Positions 1 through 5,937 of a stretch of DNA of 7,862 bases are shown piece by piece; position 1 is the first letter of the stretch, and each line of letters begins with the position of its first letter. Source of the stretch: Nitrospira sp. (GTDB lineage Bacteria; Nitrospirota; Thermodesulfovibrionia; Thermodesulfovibrionales; SM23-35); assembly GCA_016873595.1 (NCBI GenBank), contig VGWZ01000089.1, forward strand, positions 1-7,862, written 5' to 3'. Below the pieces are notes generated by a model. It did not search any database. It saw only the letters and a list, made by a program, of their open reading frames with translations, and was not told the DNA's origin. Made by a program: the position numbers and the translations under genes.

Positions 1-539
1 CTGCCTTTTACAAGTTCAGGAGACAGATAAAGCATCATTGACGTCTCTATTTCACCTGCGTGAGAATCATTGGGTGTTTCAACTATTTCGGACAGTTCTT
101 TCCATAACAGCTCATATGGAGAAAAAACGGCTATTTTTATGTCTTTAAGGTTCTCAACCAGTTTTTCTGCTGTCTCTTTTAATGCGGCCATGTGAAGGCT
201 CCCACCATGTCCTGAAATGAGCAGGAAGTTCCTTAGCCCTTTTTTGTATGCTTCTGATACAAGGTCAGCAGAAAGTCGCCTCAGTGTTTCAGGACTAATG
301 CTTATAGTCCCTGGATGATCTCTTGTGGTAGTACATACACCGTAATAGACAACTGGTGCGAGGAAAAACTTCTTTCTCTTTGCCACTAATTTAAGGACTT
401 CCTGAATAATAAGAGAATCAGTGTTCAGGGGAAGATGGCTTCCATGCTCCTCTATAGTGCCAAAAGGAAACACAATGGTTTTTGTCTGTCTCAGATACTT
501 TTTAAACTCATTCATGGTTATGTTTTCCAATATATACAT
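1..539 (-). CDS. Creatininase-family amidohydrolase, C-terminus cut by the window edge
   Basis: The minus strand is open from an ATG at 539 to the left edge: 179 codons, no stop, so the C-terminus is missing (family members are usually about 230-260 residues). Hallmarks of the creatininase fold are visible: GTIEEHGSHLPLNTD at residues 27-41, whose Glu30, His32 and Asp41 match the family's metal ligands; ISGHGG at 108-113 with His111; and DSHAGEIETS at 158-167 with an acidic residue near the active site. The family consists of metal-dependent cyclic amidohydrolases (creatinine amidohydrolase, formamidopyrimidine deaminases, MftE-type peptidases). The substrate here cannot be told from sequence. 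An AGGAG Shine-Dalgarno at 544-548 lies 4 nt before the ATG and supports this start; a second in-frame ATG is codon 9. It has no signal peptide, so it is probably cytoplasmic. It diverges from the DUF362 gene. Confidence 0.9.
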   Translation of the reverse strand, partial: MYILENITMNEFKKYLRQTKTIVFPFGTIEEHGSHLPLNTDSLIIQEVLKLVAKRKKFFLAPVVYYGVCTTTRDHPGTISISPETLRRLSADLVSEAYKKGLRNFLLISGHGGSLHMAALKETAEKLVENLKDIKIAVFSPYELLWKELSEIVETPNDSHAGEIETSMMLYLSPELVKG

Positions 540-563
540 GTCTCTCCTCTTTTGTTTTCTTAC

Positions 564-592
564 ATTTTACAGAGATATTAATTAAATTGGAA
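564..592 (-). promoter_or_regulatory. Weak sigma70-like promoter candidate for the creatininase gene
   Basis: On the minus strand a TAAAAT box (569-564) lies 17 nt downstream of TTCCAA (592-587). The -10 matches 5 of 6 consensus bases but the -35 only 3 of 6. The predicted start near 557 leaves a short leader that includes the AGGAG ribosome-binding site. In such AT-rich sequence chance matches are common. Confidence 0.3.
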
Positions 593-598
593 TATTCA

Positions 599-643
599 CC
601 CCACCTCTCCTCCTCCCCTTACCAATGGGAGGATAAGGAGGGG
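599..643. repeat. GC-rich imperfect palindrome between divergent genes (copy 1)
   Basis: The left arm, CCCCACCTCTCCTCCTCCCC (599-618), is imperfectly complementary to the right arm, GGGAGGATAAGGAGGGG (627-643), across an 8-nt loop. The arms are almost pure pyrimidine and pure purine and stand out from the AT-rich flanks. A related GGGAGGAT-containing palindrome lies at 5196-5238. It may be a dispersed intergenic repeat; its function is unknown. Confidence 0.5.
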
Positions 644-660
644 TTAAGTCGTGAGAATGC

Positions 661-687
661 TTCTGATGATATAAATATTGGTATAAT
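661..687 (+). promoter_or_regulatory. Promoter candidate for the DUF362 gene
   Basis: A perfect TATAAT sits at 682-687, 36 nt before the chosen ATG, giving a leader of about 30 nt that contains the ribosome-binding site. There is no good -35: TTCTGA at 661-666 has a short 15-nt spacer and matches poorly. The -10 is convincing, the rest is not. Confidence 0.45.
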
Positions 688-711
688 TAAAAGATAATGA
701 GTGATTCAATC

Positions 712-718
712 GAGGAGG
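712..718 (+). promoter_or_regulatory. Shine-Dalgarno that fixes the DUF362 start at 724
   Basis: GAGGAGG lies 5 nt before ATG 724. The upstream in-frame ATG at 697 has no such site, and the nine codons it would add contain this purine run. Start 724 is therefore preferred. Confidence 0.8.
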
Positions 719-723
719 TACAT

Positions 724-1842
724 ATGTCAAAAGTTTATTTTGCATCAGCAAGGGCAATAAAATGGAAATATGACGACAGCATGCCTGGAAAGCTTGAGAA
801 GCTTCTTAAGGAGATAAATATATCAAATTATTTTGAACCTAAGGAGTGGGTTGCGGTAAAGACCCATTTTGGCTCTGAGGGAGCACACAGGATTGTAAGA
901 CCTGTTTTTTTACGAAAGGTTGTTGAGGCATTAAAAAATATTGGGGCAAAACCTTTTGTGACTGATACCGTAAGGATAATGGGGCTTGATTACCTCGAAG
1001 TTGCAAGCTATAACGGTATAAACCATCTTTCTGTAGGAGCTCCAGTGATTATTGCTGACGGACTCTACGGACATGACAATATAATGGTAACGTCAGGTGA
1101 GATACTCGGTGAGATCGCAGTGGCCAGTGTCATTTATGATGTGCCTGCCATGGTAGTATGCACTCATGTAAAAGGGCACATTCAGGCAGGTTATGGAGGT
1201 GCAATAAAAAATGTCGCAATGGGTGGAGTAAGCGCAAGCCATAGAGACTGCGGTTGGAAATGCGGAAGGGGTGCCATGCACACAATCGGAGAAGGACAGC
1301 TATTCTGGGATAAAGAAAAATGTGAACTCTGTTATCAGTGCATGGAGATCTGTCCTCTCGAGGTAATTAAGTTTGTAAATGATGAAATGAAATGGGATAG
1401 TGATAAGTGCTGGAGATGCGGGAGGTGTGATCGTGTCTGCCAGTCAGGCGCACTTTCGCTCCCTTTTGATGATGAGAGGTTCATGCGTTCCCTTGCAGAG
1501 GCTGCAAAGGCAGTCCTCGGTACATTTAAAGAGAAAAAAGTCATCTATATAAACTTCCTCACTGAGATACAGCCTGAATGTGATTGCATGCCTATAGCTG
1601 ATGTGCCTGTGATACAGGATCAGGGAATCCTTATATCAGATGATATAGTCTCAATCGAACAGGCAAGTATTGACATGCTTTTGAAAGCTGCTCCCTTACC
1701 TCAATCAGCACCTGAGGAAAAGGCCATTGTAAAAGGAGATGATATCCTGTTTAAGTTATCTGAAAAGCAATACTGGCTTCAGATAGAAGAGGCAGAAAAA
1801 CTCGGGCTTGGGAGCAGGAAATACGAACTTATTGAAAATTAG
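724..1842 (+). CDS. DUF362 domain protein with two [4Fe-4S] ferredoxin motifs
   Basis: The product is 372 residues from ATG 724; an in-frame ATG at 697 would add nine residues but lacks a ribosome-binding site. Residues 1-190 carry the DUF362 fold with the typical opening (AVKTHFGSEG at 44-53, TDTVRIMG at 80-87) and the KGHIQAGYGGAIKNVAMG segment at 150-167. A two-cluster ferredoxin insert follows: CELCYQCMEIC (Cys200, 203, 206, 210) and CWRCGRCDRVC (Cys229, 232, 235, 239), each with CxxCxxCxxxC spacing. The C-terminal part has the family's ECDCMP motif (286, 288) and GILISDDIVSIEQASIDM. The eight cysteines predict two [4Fe-4S] clusters and an electron-transfer role in the cytoplasm. Partner and substrate are not known for this family. 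There is no signal peptide. It is a single gene converging on argJ. Confidence 0.92.
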   Translation: MSKVYFASARAIKWKYDDSMPGKLEKLLKEINISNYFEPKEWVAVKTHFGSEGAHRIVRPVFLRKVVEALKNIGAKPFVTDTVRIMGLDYLEVASYNGINHLSVGAPVIIADGLYGHDNIMVTSGEILGEIAVASVIYDVPAMVVCTHVKGHIQAGYGGAIKNVAMGGVSASHRDCGWKCGRGAMHTIGEGQLFWDKEKCELCYQCMEICPLEVIKFVNDEMKWDSDKCWRCGRCDRVCQSGALSLPFDDERFMRSLAEAAKAVLGTFKEKKVIYINFLTEIQPECDCMPIADVPVIQDQGILISDDIVSIEQASIDMLLKAAPLPQSAPEEKAIVKGDDILFKLSEKQYWLQIEEAEKLGLGSRKYELIEN

Positions 1843-1862
1843 GAAAAAGATTCAAATCAAGC

Positions 1863-1895
1863 ATACTGCTGCCCGTGGGATATGGACAGCAGTAT
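1863..1895. terminator. Stem-loop between convergent genes, possible bidirectional terminator
   Basis: ATACTGCTG (1863-1871) and CAGCAGTAT (1887-1895) form a perfect 9-bp stem with a 15-nt loop, 20 nt after the DUF362 stop. Neither side has a classic uridine run directly after the stem; on the minus strand a TTTTT appears about 15 nt later (1847-1843). The position fits termination, but the form is atypical. Confidence 0.35.
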
Positions 1896-1916
1896 TTAGG
1901 GAAGATAACGAGGCAC

Positions 1917-1938
1917 TTGATAAATATATATTTATCAA
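1917..1938. repeat. Perfect 22-bp palindrome, possible operator
   Basis: The half-site TTGATAAATAT is followed at once by its exact reverse complement, with no spacer and no mismatch. It is all A/T except one G and one C. The outer TTGAT...ATCAA recalls an FNR/CRP-type site, but the half-sites are 12 nt apart rather than 4, so it is not a canonical FNR box. It may be a regulator site or a hairpin. Confidence 0.5.
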
Positions 1939-1957
1939 AATTTAGAGTATTTGTCAA
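1931..1957 (-). promoter_or_regulatory. Weak minus-strand promoter candidate overlapping the palindrome
   Basis: A perfect TTGACA (1957-1952, minus strand) is followed by GATAAA after 15 nt or TAAATA after 17 nt, both falling in the 22-bp palindrome. The -10 is poor. If used, it would transcribe leftward through the 1863-1895 stem-loop into the DUF362 3' end. This is speculative. Confidence 0.2.
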
Positions 1958-2020
1958 GAAAAAACTTTATAAATTCTCATTATAGAAGAAAAATTACTCA
2001 GAACCTGCCCGGGAATAAAC

Positions 2021-3205
2021 TCACGTTCTATAAGTTGCGTTAACCCTGATATACTCCTCTGTAAGATCGCAAGTCAAGACTTTTGCAGAGGATTTACCAA
2101 GGTGGAGGTTAACAATTATTGTAATTTCTCTGTTTTTTAATTTCTCATTCGCTTCTCTATCTTTACCTGTGCCCATTCCTTTCTGCACTATTTTAAGTCC
2201 ACTAAGAATTATTTCTACCTTTTCTTCTTTTACCATAATGCCTGAATATCCAAGGGCTGTCATGATGCGACCCCAATTTGCATCATTACCGTAAAGAGCC
2301 GTTTTCACGAGGTTCGAGTTTGCCACTGAAAATGCAGCCTTTTTTGCATCTGCCTCACTCCTTGCCCCTCTTATCTCTATTTCTATAAACTTTGTTGCTC
2401 CCTCGCCATCCTTCACAATTAATTTTGCTAAATCAAACATAACGTTATATAAGGCGTTTTTGAACGTAGCATATGATTTTGATTTTTCTGTAATCGGTGG
2501 ATTGCCAGCCATGCCATTAGCCATTATGAGCACTGTATCATTGGTTGACCTGTCGCCGTCAACAGTAATTGTATTGAATGTTTTATTCACTGCATCACTT
2601 AGTGTCTTATCTAATGTCTTTTGTTCAACTGCACTATCTGTCATTATGAAGCAGAGCATGGTTGCCATATCAGGACATATCATACCTGCACCCTTACAGA
2701 TACCGGCAATTGTGCCTGTTTTACTGCCAATCTTTACTTTTTTCATTACAATCTTCGGGAATGTGTCGGTTGTCATTATTGCTTTTGCAACATCCTGTAT
2801 GGTTGACCTGCCAAGATTACCTGTTAATTCAGAAATCTTTGGCCTCACTCGCTCCATGGGCATTGGTGTACCGATAACACCTGTTGAACAGACATAAACA
2901 AGTGATGATTTTATGTCGAGACCGTTGGAAACAAGTTTCGCAGTCTCAACAGCATCCTGAATGCCCTTTTTCCCTGTGCACGCATTTGCATTTCCGCTGT
3001 TCACTACTAATGCTTGGCCTTTCCCTGAACGTATCTGTTTTATATTAAGTTTGACGGGTGCTGCTTTAATCTTATTAGTGGTAAATGTACCTGCAATATA
3101 CGCCTCTTTCTTAGAGTAAATAAGGGCAAGATCTTTACGGCCTGGTGCTTTGATTGCAGCCTCTACAGTAGAAAATAAGAAACCTTTTGGCGTCATTGAA
3201 ATCAC
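2021..3205 (-). CDS. argJ: Bifunctional glutamate N-acetyltransferase / amino-acid acetyltransferase ArgJ
   Basis: ArgJ moves the acetyl group from N-acetylornithine to glutamate, closing the cyclic arginine pathway; bifunctional forms also use acetyl-CoA. The 394-residue length is normal. The autoproteolysis and nucleophile region is clear: KGAGMICPDMATMLCFIMTD at 171-190, with cleavage expected between Ala181 and Thr182, Thr182 becoming the N-terminal nucleophile of the beta chain. Other family blocks are DLALIYS (25-31), FTTNKIKAAPV (41-51), NSGNANACTG (69-78), STGVIG (107-112), the NDANWGRI block, and the C-terminal YIRVNATYRT ending. The start is either GTG 3205, whose GTGA overlaps the argC stop by 4 bp, or ATG 3196, three codons in; neither has a strong ribosome-binding site, suggesting translational coupling to argC. 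Whether it is bifunctional or ornithine-only cannot be decided from sequence. Confidence 0.96.
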   Translation of the reverse strand: MISMTPKGFLFSTVEAAIKAPGRKDLALIYSKKEAYIAGTFTTNKIKAAPVKLNIKQIRSGKGQALVVNSGNANACTGKKGIQDAVETAKLVSNGLDIKSSLVYVCSTGVIGTPMPMERVRPKISELTGNLGRSTIQDVAKAIMTTDTFPKIVMKKVKIGSKTGTIAGICKGAGMICPDMATMLCFIMTDSAVEQKTLDKTLSDAVNKTFNTITVDGDRSTNDTVLIMANGMAGNPPITEKSKSYATFKNALYNVMFDLAKLIVKDGEGATKFIEIEIRGARSEADAKKAAFSVANSNLVKTALYGNDANWGRIMTALGYSGIMVKEEKVEIILSGLKIVQKGMGTGKDREANEKLKNREITIIVNLHLGKSSAKVLTCDLTEEYIRVNATYRT

Positions 3206-4242
3206 GGATATATTGCCACTGAGTCAAGGGCTGTCTTCTCATCAAATCCCATCATGATATTCATGTTATGCACAGCCTGTCCTGATGCGCCTTTCATAAG
3301 ATTATCAATTGATGTCACAATAATCAGGGTATTTGTCCTTATATTCACAATCAGCCCTATCTCACATAAATTCGTCCCCCGCACACTCTTCACATTGGGG
3401 AACTTCCCCTCATCAAGAACTCTTGTAAAAGGTTCGTGAGAATATGTCTTTTTATAGATCTTGAAAACCCTATTCGTGCTGATTTTTTTTGTAAGCTTTG
3501 CATAGATAGTTGTCAATATACCTCTGTCAAAAGGAGCAAGATGTGGTGTGAAATTGACTCTTACATTCTTATGTACGAGAGCAGAAATTTCCTGTTCAAT
3601 TTCAGGAGTATGCCTGTGAGTTGCAACAGCATATGCCCTGAATCCTTCATTCACCTCACAATATGAATAGGCACTGTCTGAACTTCTCCCTGCACCACTC
3701 GTCCCTGATGTTGAGTCTATGACTATTGAAGTCACATCAACGAGTTTATTTTTTATCGCAGGATATACTCCGAGGAGTGCACCTGTTGGATAACAGCCCG
3801 GATTTGCGATGAGGTTTGCATTGGAAATCTTTTTTCTGTAAAGCTCTGGTAGCCCGTAAACCGCTTTCTTCAAGGTTTCTTGAAAACGATGAGGCGTTTT
3901 ATACCATCCTTCATATACTTTTACATCTTTGAGTCTGTAGTCAGCAGAGAGATCGATAACCTTCTTGCCATTCCTGAAAAACAAGTCCACTGCTTCCTGT
4001 GATTTTCCATGCGGGAGGGCCATAAAAAACAGTTCAGCCCTGTCAAGAATATCTGCAGTCTTTAACTGCTCATACACGAGTCTTGAATGTTTGTGGATGT
4101 TCGGGAAAATGTTACCTGCAGTTTTTCCTGCAGACCTCTCTGAAGTAACTGCGGTAACGATAACCTCAGGATGATATGAAAGGATGCGAAGAAGTTCGCC
4201 ACCTGTATATCCACTGCCACCACATACGGCAACACGTACCAT
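3202..4242 (-). CDS. argC: N-acetyl-gamma-glutamyl-phosphate reductase ArgC
   Basis: ArgC reduces N-acetylglutamyl phosphate to the semialdehyde with NADPH, the third step of arginine synthesis. The 346-residue length fits the type 1 family. The N-terminal dinucleotide-binding loop is GGSGYTGGEL (8-17). The catalytic cysteine is Cys150 in NPGCYPTG (147-154). GTSGAGR is at 180-186, the conserved histidine of RHTPE is His211, and the C-terminal DNLMKGASGQAVHNMN block is at 313-328. All key residues are present. The ATG at 4242 lies 8 nt after the rpsI stop with only a weak AGAGAT upstream, so it is probably translated by coupling from rpsI. Its last bases overlap the argJ GTG. The rplM-rpsI-argC order marks it as part of the ribosomal operon. 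Confidence 0.97.
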   Translation of the reverse strand: MVRVAVCGGSGYTGGELLRILSYHPEVIVTAVTSERSAGKTAGNIFPNIHKHSRLVYEQLKTADILDRAELFFMALPHGKSQEAVDLFFRNGKKVIDLSADYRLKDVKVYEGWYKTPHRFQETLKKAVYGLPELYRKKISNANLIANPGCYPTGALLGVYPAIKNKLVDVTSIVIDSTSGTSGAGRSSDSAYSYCEVNEGFRAYAVATHRHTPEIEQEISALVHKNVRVNFTPHLAPFDRGILTTIYAKLTKKISTNRVFKIYKKTYSHEPFTRVLDEGKFPNVKSVRGTNLCEIGLIVNIRTNTLIIVTSIDNLMKGASGQAVHNMNIMMGFDEKTALDSVAIYP

Positions 4243-4250
4243 GATTAATT

Positions 4251-4643
4251 TTATCTCTTAGAGAATTGGAATCTCTTCCGTGCGCCCTTCTGACCGTATT
4301 TCTTTCTCTCTTTTTCTCTCGGGTCTCTTGTGAGAAGGCCTTCTTTCTTAAGCCTTGAACGGAGGTCACTATCCATGCTCACAATTGCCCTTGCGATACC
4401 ATGTCTTACCGCGCTCGCCTGACCTGTGGGACCGCCTCCCTGAACTTTTGCAATAATATTATATTTCCCTGTTATTCCCGCAATCTCAATCGGCTGACGT
4501 ATCACCATCCTTAATATCTCTCTTGGAAAATATATATTCGCGGGTTTTCCATTAATAATAATCTGGCCATCTCCAGGTAACATACTTACCCTTGCAATCG
4601 AGGTCTTTCTCCTGCCCGTCGCATTGTATTTAATTTCAGCCAT
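4251..4643 (-). CDS. rpsI: 30S ribosomal protein S9
   Basis: The 130-residue product has full family length. It shows GRRKTSIARV near the N-terminus, the glycine-rich GGGPTGQASAVRHGIARAI block in the middle, and the basic C-terminal tail ending in SKR, which reaches into the decoding centre and contacts P-site tRNA. The start at ATG 4643 is supported by AAAGGAG (about 4651-4657) 7 nt upstream. It follows rplM by 22 nt, the usual L13-S9 pair, and is followed 8 nt later by argC. Confidence 0.98.
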   Translation of the reverse strand: MAEIKYNATGRRKTSIARVSMLPGDGQIIINGKPANIYFPREILRMVIRQPIEIAGITGKYNIIAKVQGGGPTGQASAVRHGIARAIVSMDSDLRSRLKKEGLLTRDPREKERKKYGQKGARKRFQFSKR

Positions 4644-4665
4644 CTATCACTCCTTTATTTATTTT

Positions 4666-5094
4666 TTATATAGACAATATTTCTGGTTTCTGTGCTTTAT
4701 GGGGATGCTCAGGTCCCTTGTATACTTTAAGCTTCTTTAATATTGCCCTGCCGAGCCTTCCCTTTGGCAACATGCCCCATACTGCATCAATGATAACCTC
4801 TTCTGGTTTTTTGCGGAGCCGCTCTTTTGCAGTCTCAGCCTTCAAACCACCAGGATAACCTGAGTGCCTATAATAAATTTTTTTATCAAGCTTTTTGCCT
4901 GTAAGCTTTACCTTATCTGCATTCACTACTACAATGAAATCACCTGTATCACTATTGGGAGTAAATACTGGCTTGTTTTTCCCTCGCAGGTAATTAGCTA
5001 TTTTGACTGCAAGCCTTCCAAGGACAGCACCTTCAGCATTAACAAGATACCACTTGTGTTCAACATCGTCTTTAGACGCAAACTGAGTTTTCAT
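4666..5094 (-). CDS. rplM: 50S ribosomal protein L13
   Basis: The 142-residue product matches the usual L13 length exactly when started at ATG 5094 (MKTQF). An upstream in-frame TTG at 5109 would add five residues, but those codons are the ribosome-binding site itself. Conserved blocks are KWYLVNAEGAVLGRLA, GDFIVVVNADKVKLTGKK, the HSGYPGGLK motif, and VWGMLPKGRLGR with GPEHPHKAQKPE at the C-terminus. L13 is an early-assembly protein of the large subunit that binds 23S rRNA. It is the first gene of rplM-rpsI-argC-argJ and has a promoter candidate just upstream. In some bacteria L13 and S9 are controlled autogenously through the rplM leader; the leader here is short (about 25-35 nt) and no clear structure is visible. 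Confidence 0.98.
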   Translation of the reverse strand: MKTQFASKDDVEHKWYLVNAEGAVLGRLAVKIANYLRGKNKPVFTPNSDTGDFIVVVNADKVKLTGKKLDKKIYYRHSGYPGGLKAETAKERLRKKPEEVIIDAVWGMLPKGRLGRAILKKLKVYKGPEHPHKAQKPEILSI

Positions 5095-5101
5095 TTCATC
5101 A

Positions 5102-5106
5102 CCTTT
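5102..5106 (-). promoter_or_regulatory. Shine-Dalgarno that fixes the rplM start at 5094
   Basis: On the minus strand AAAGG lies 7 nt before ATG 5094. It falls inside the codons that a TTG 5109 start would add, so the longer reading is an artefact. Confidence 0.7.
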
Positions 5107-5127
5107 CAATGAGAATTAGAATTAAAT

Positions 5128-5157
5128 AAAATAATATAACCATAAGCAAATTGTCAA
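5128..5157 (-). promoter_or_regulatory. Promoter candidate for rplM-rpsI-argC-argJ
   Basis: A perfect TTGACA -35 (5157-5152, minus strand) is followed by TATTAT after 15 nt (5136-5131) or TATTTT after 18 nt (5133-5128). The -35 is strong and the position, 35-65 nt before the rplM ATG, is right; the exact -10 is uncertain. Confidence 0.6.
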
Positions 5158-5195
5158 TGCCAGCCTTTACCTTTCCTAAACTCTCATTGGCAAGC

Positions 5196-5238
5196 AACCT
5201 TTCCTAACCTCCATTATTAAAGGGAGGATGGTAAGGTT
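5196..5238. repeat. GC-rich imperfect palindrome between divergent promoters (copy 2)
   Basis: AACCTTTCCTAACCTCC (5196-5212) is imperfectly complementary to GGGAGGATGGTAAGGTT (5222-5238) around an AT loop. It resembles the 599-643 element (shared GGGAGGAT core, purine right arm followed by TTAAG or TTA). Just upstream, 5169-5188 repeats much of the left arm in direct orientation (ACCTTTCCTAAACTC against ACCTTTCCTAACCTC). It sits between the rplM and tRNA promoters. Confidence 0.5.
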
Positions 5239-5245
5239 ACGCTTG

Positions 5246-5274
5246 TTGATTTTTTTTGCGAAAGTCTGGATAAT
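5246..5274 (+). promoter_or_regulatory. Promoter for the tRNA-Val/tRNA-Asp pair
   Basis: TTGATT (5246-5251) and GATAAT (5269-5274) are separated by exactly 17 nt, with 4 of 6 and 5 of 6 consensus bases. The start is predicted near 5281, about 16 nt before the first tRNA. No other promoter candidate is as good. Confidence 0.6.
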
Positions 5275-5296
5275 ATTATTTCAATTTAACTCTTTT

Positions 5297-5372
5297 GGGC
5301 GGATAGCTCAGATGGGAGAGCGCGGCCCTTACAAGGCTGAGGTCACAGGTTCAATCCCTGTTCCGCCTACCA
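5297..5372 (+). tRNA. tRNA-Val (anticodon TAC)
   Basis: All four arms fold. The acceptor GGGCGGA pairs with TCCGCCT (one G-U), the D arm is GCTC/GAGC, the anticodon stem is CGGCC/GGCTG (one G-U) with loop CTTACAA, and the T arm is ACAGG/CCTGT with loop TTCAATC. The discriminator is A and CCA is encoded. The 76-nt length is standard. It is the first gene of a two-tRNA unit and its final A touches the first G of tRNA-Asp. Confidence 0.97.
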
Positions 5373-5450
5373 GGGGTGGTAGTTCAGCCCGGTTAGAACG
5401 CTGGCCTGTCAAGCCAGAGGTCGCGGGTTCAATTCCCGTCCACCCCGCCA
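5373..5450 (+). tRNA. tRNA-Asp (anticodon GTC)
   Basis: The acceptor GGGGTGG pairs with CCACCCC, the D arm is GTTC/GAAC, the anticodon stem is CTGGC/GCCAG with loop CTGTCAA, and the T arm is GCGGG/CCCGT. The discriminator is G, as expected for aspartate, and CCA is encoded. It starts directly after the CCA of tRNA-Val without a single spacer base. No clear rho-independent terminator follows; 5451-5556 holds only a T-rich stretch near 5487-5493 and the tandem repeat. Confidence 0.97.
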
Positions 5451-5526
5451 TAACCCTTCTAAAATTCAATGACTTACAGCGTTTCATTTTTTATCTCTGA
5501 GCCAAAATGACTATTCATAGGTGGGA

Positions 5527-5548
5527 TTGTAACCATTTTGTAACCATT
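5527..5548. repeat. Exact tandem 11-bp repeat downstream of tRNA-Asp
   Basis: TTGTAACCATT occurs twice back to back without mismatch (5527-5537 and 5538-5548), 77 nt after the tRNA-Asp gene and just past the stop of the convergent DUF1992 gene. Short direct repeats beside a tRNA 3' end can be integrase arm sites left by a lost element; no integrase gene is present in the window. Confidence 0.55.
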
Positions 5549-5556
5549 ATACGTGA

Positions 5557-5931
5557 TCAGAGGCCACCGGTCAGCTTATCTACCACTTTTCCTTCATATT
5601 CTGGAAAATTATCAAGATCAAAAGGTCTTTTACGCATTGTATTGAGTTTCAAAAGTTTGAAATTGAGCTCCTTGATTTTCTTGAGCCTCTCTTTGTCATC
5701 ATCAATTGTGTTTATCAATGCAGACATATTTATAATCTCGTTTCTCATCTCAATCTCTGGTGGAATGCAGCCTGCATTTTTCAGAATCCTGTAGGCTATT
5801 CGCAAGTCCTCAGGAATCCACGTCTCATCTGCAAAATTCATAGGCTTTCCTGCTCCTTCGAGGTTGTCAAACTCGCCATTCTCCATCGCCTCTCTGATAA
5901 TCCTCTCAGCTATTCTGGCAAAAATATCCAA
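5557..5931 (-). CDS. DUF1992 (DnaJC28-conserved-domain) protein of unknown function
   Basis: The 124-residue product is almost entirely the DUF1992 domain. GEFDNLEGAGKPM (19-31) and LRIAYRILKNAGCIPPEIEM (43-62) are the family signature, followed by an acidic-basic, probably helical region at 70-100. The domain also occurs in the DnaJ homologue C28 of eukaryotes, but there is no J domain here and its function is not established. There is no signal peptide or membrane segment, so it is likely cytoplasmic. The start is TTG 5931, chosen because AAGGAG (5938-5943) lies 6 nt upstream and the conserved N-terminus (IFARIAERIIREAMENGEFD) begins immediately. It follows nadA by 10 nt, with the ribosome-binding site overlapping the nadA stop codon, so the two are co-translated. 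Confidence 0.9.
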   Translation of the reverse strand: MDIFARIAERIIREAMENGEFDNLEGAGKPMNFADETWIPEDLRIAYRILKNAGCIPPEIEMRNEIINMSALINTIDDDKERLKKIKELNFKLLKLNTMRKRPFDLDNFPEYEGKVVDKLTGGL

Positions 5932-5937
5932 TGCAGG

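Noticed and set aside
697..723. An earlier ATG for the DUF362 gene.
   Set aside because: These nine codons contain the GAGGAGG ribosome-binding site for ATG 724, and there is no such signal before 697.
1917..1938. An FNR box.
   Set aside because: The TTGAT/ATCAA ends match but are separated by 12 nt rather than 4.
2460..2897. A 145-codon plus-strand frame opposite argJ.
   Set aside because: It is antisense to a well-supported argJ with all catalytic residues and has no recognisable domain or ribosome-binding site.
5228..5500. A 90-codon plus-strand frame.
   Set aside because: It reads straight through both tRNA genes; the frame is a by-product of tRNA sequence.
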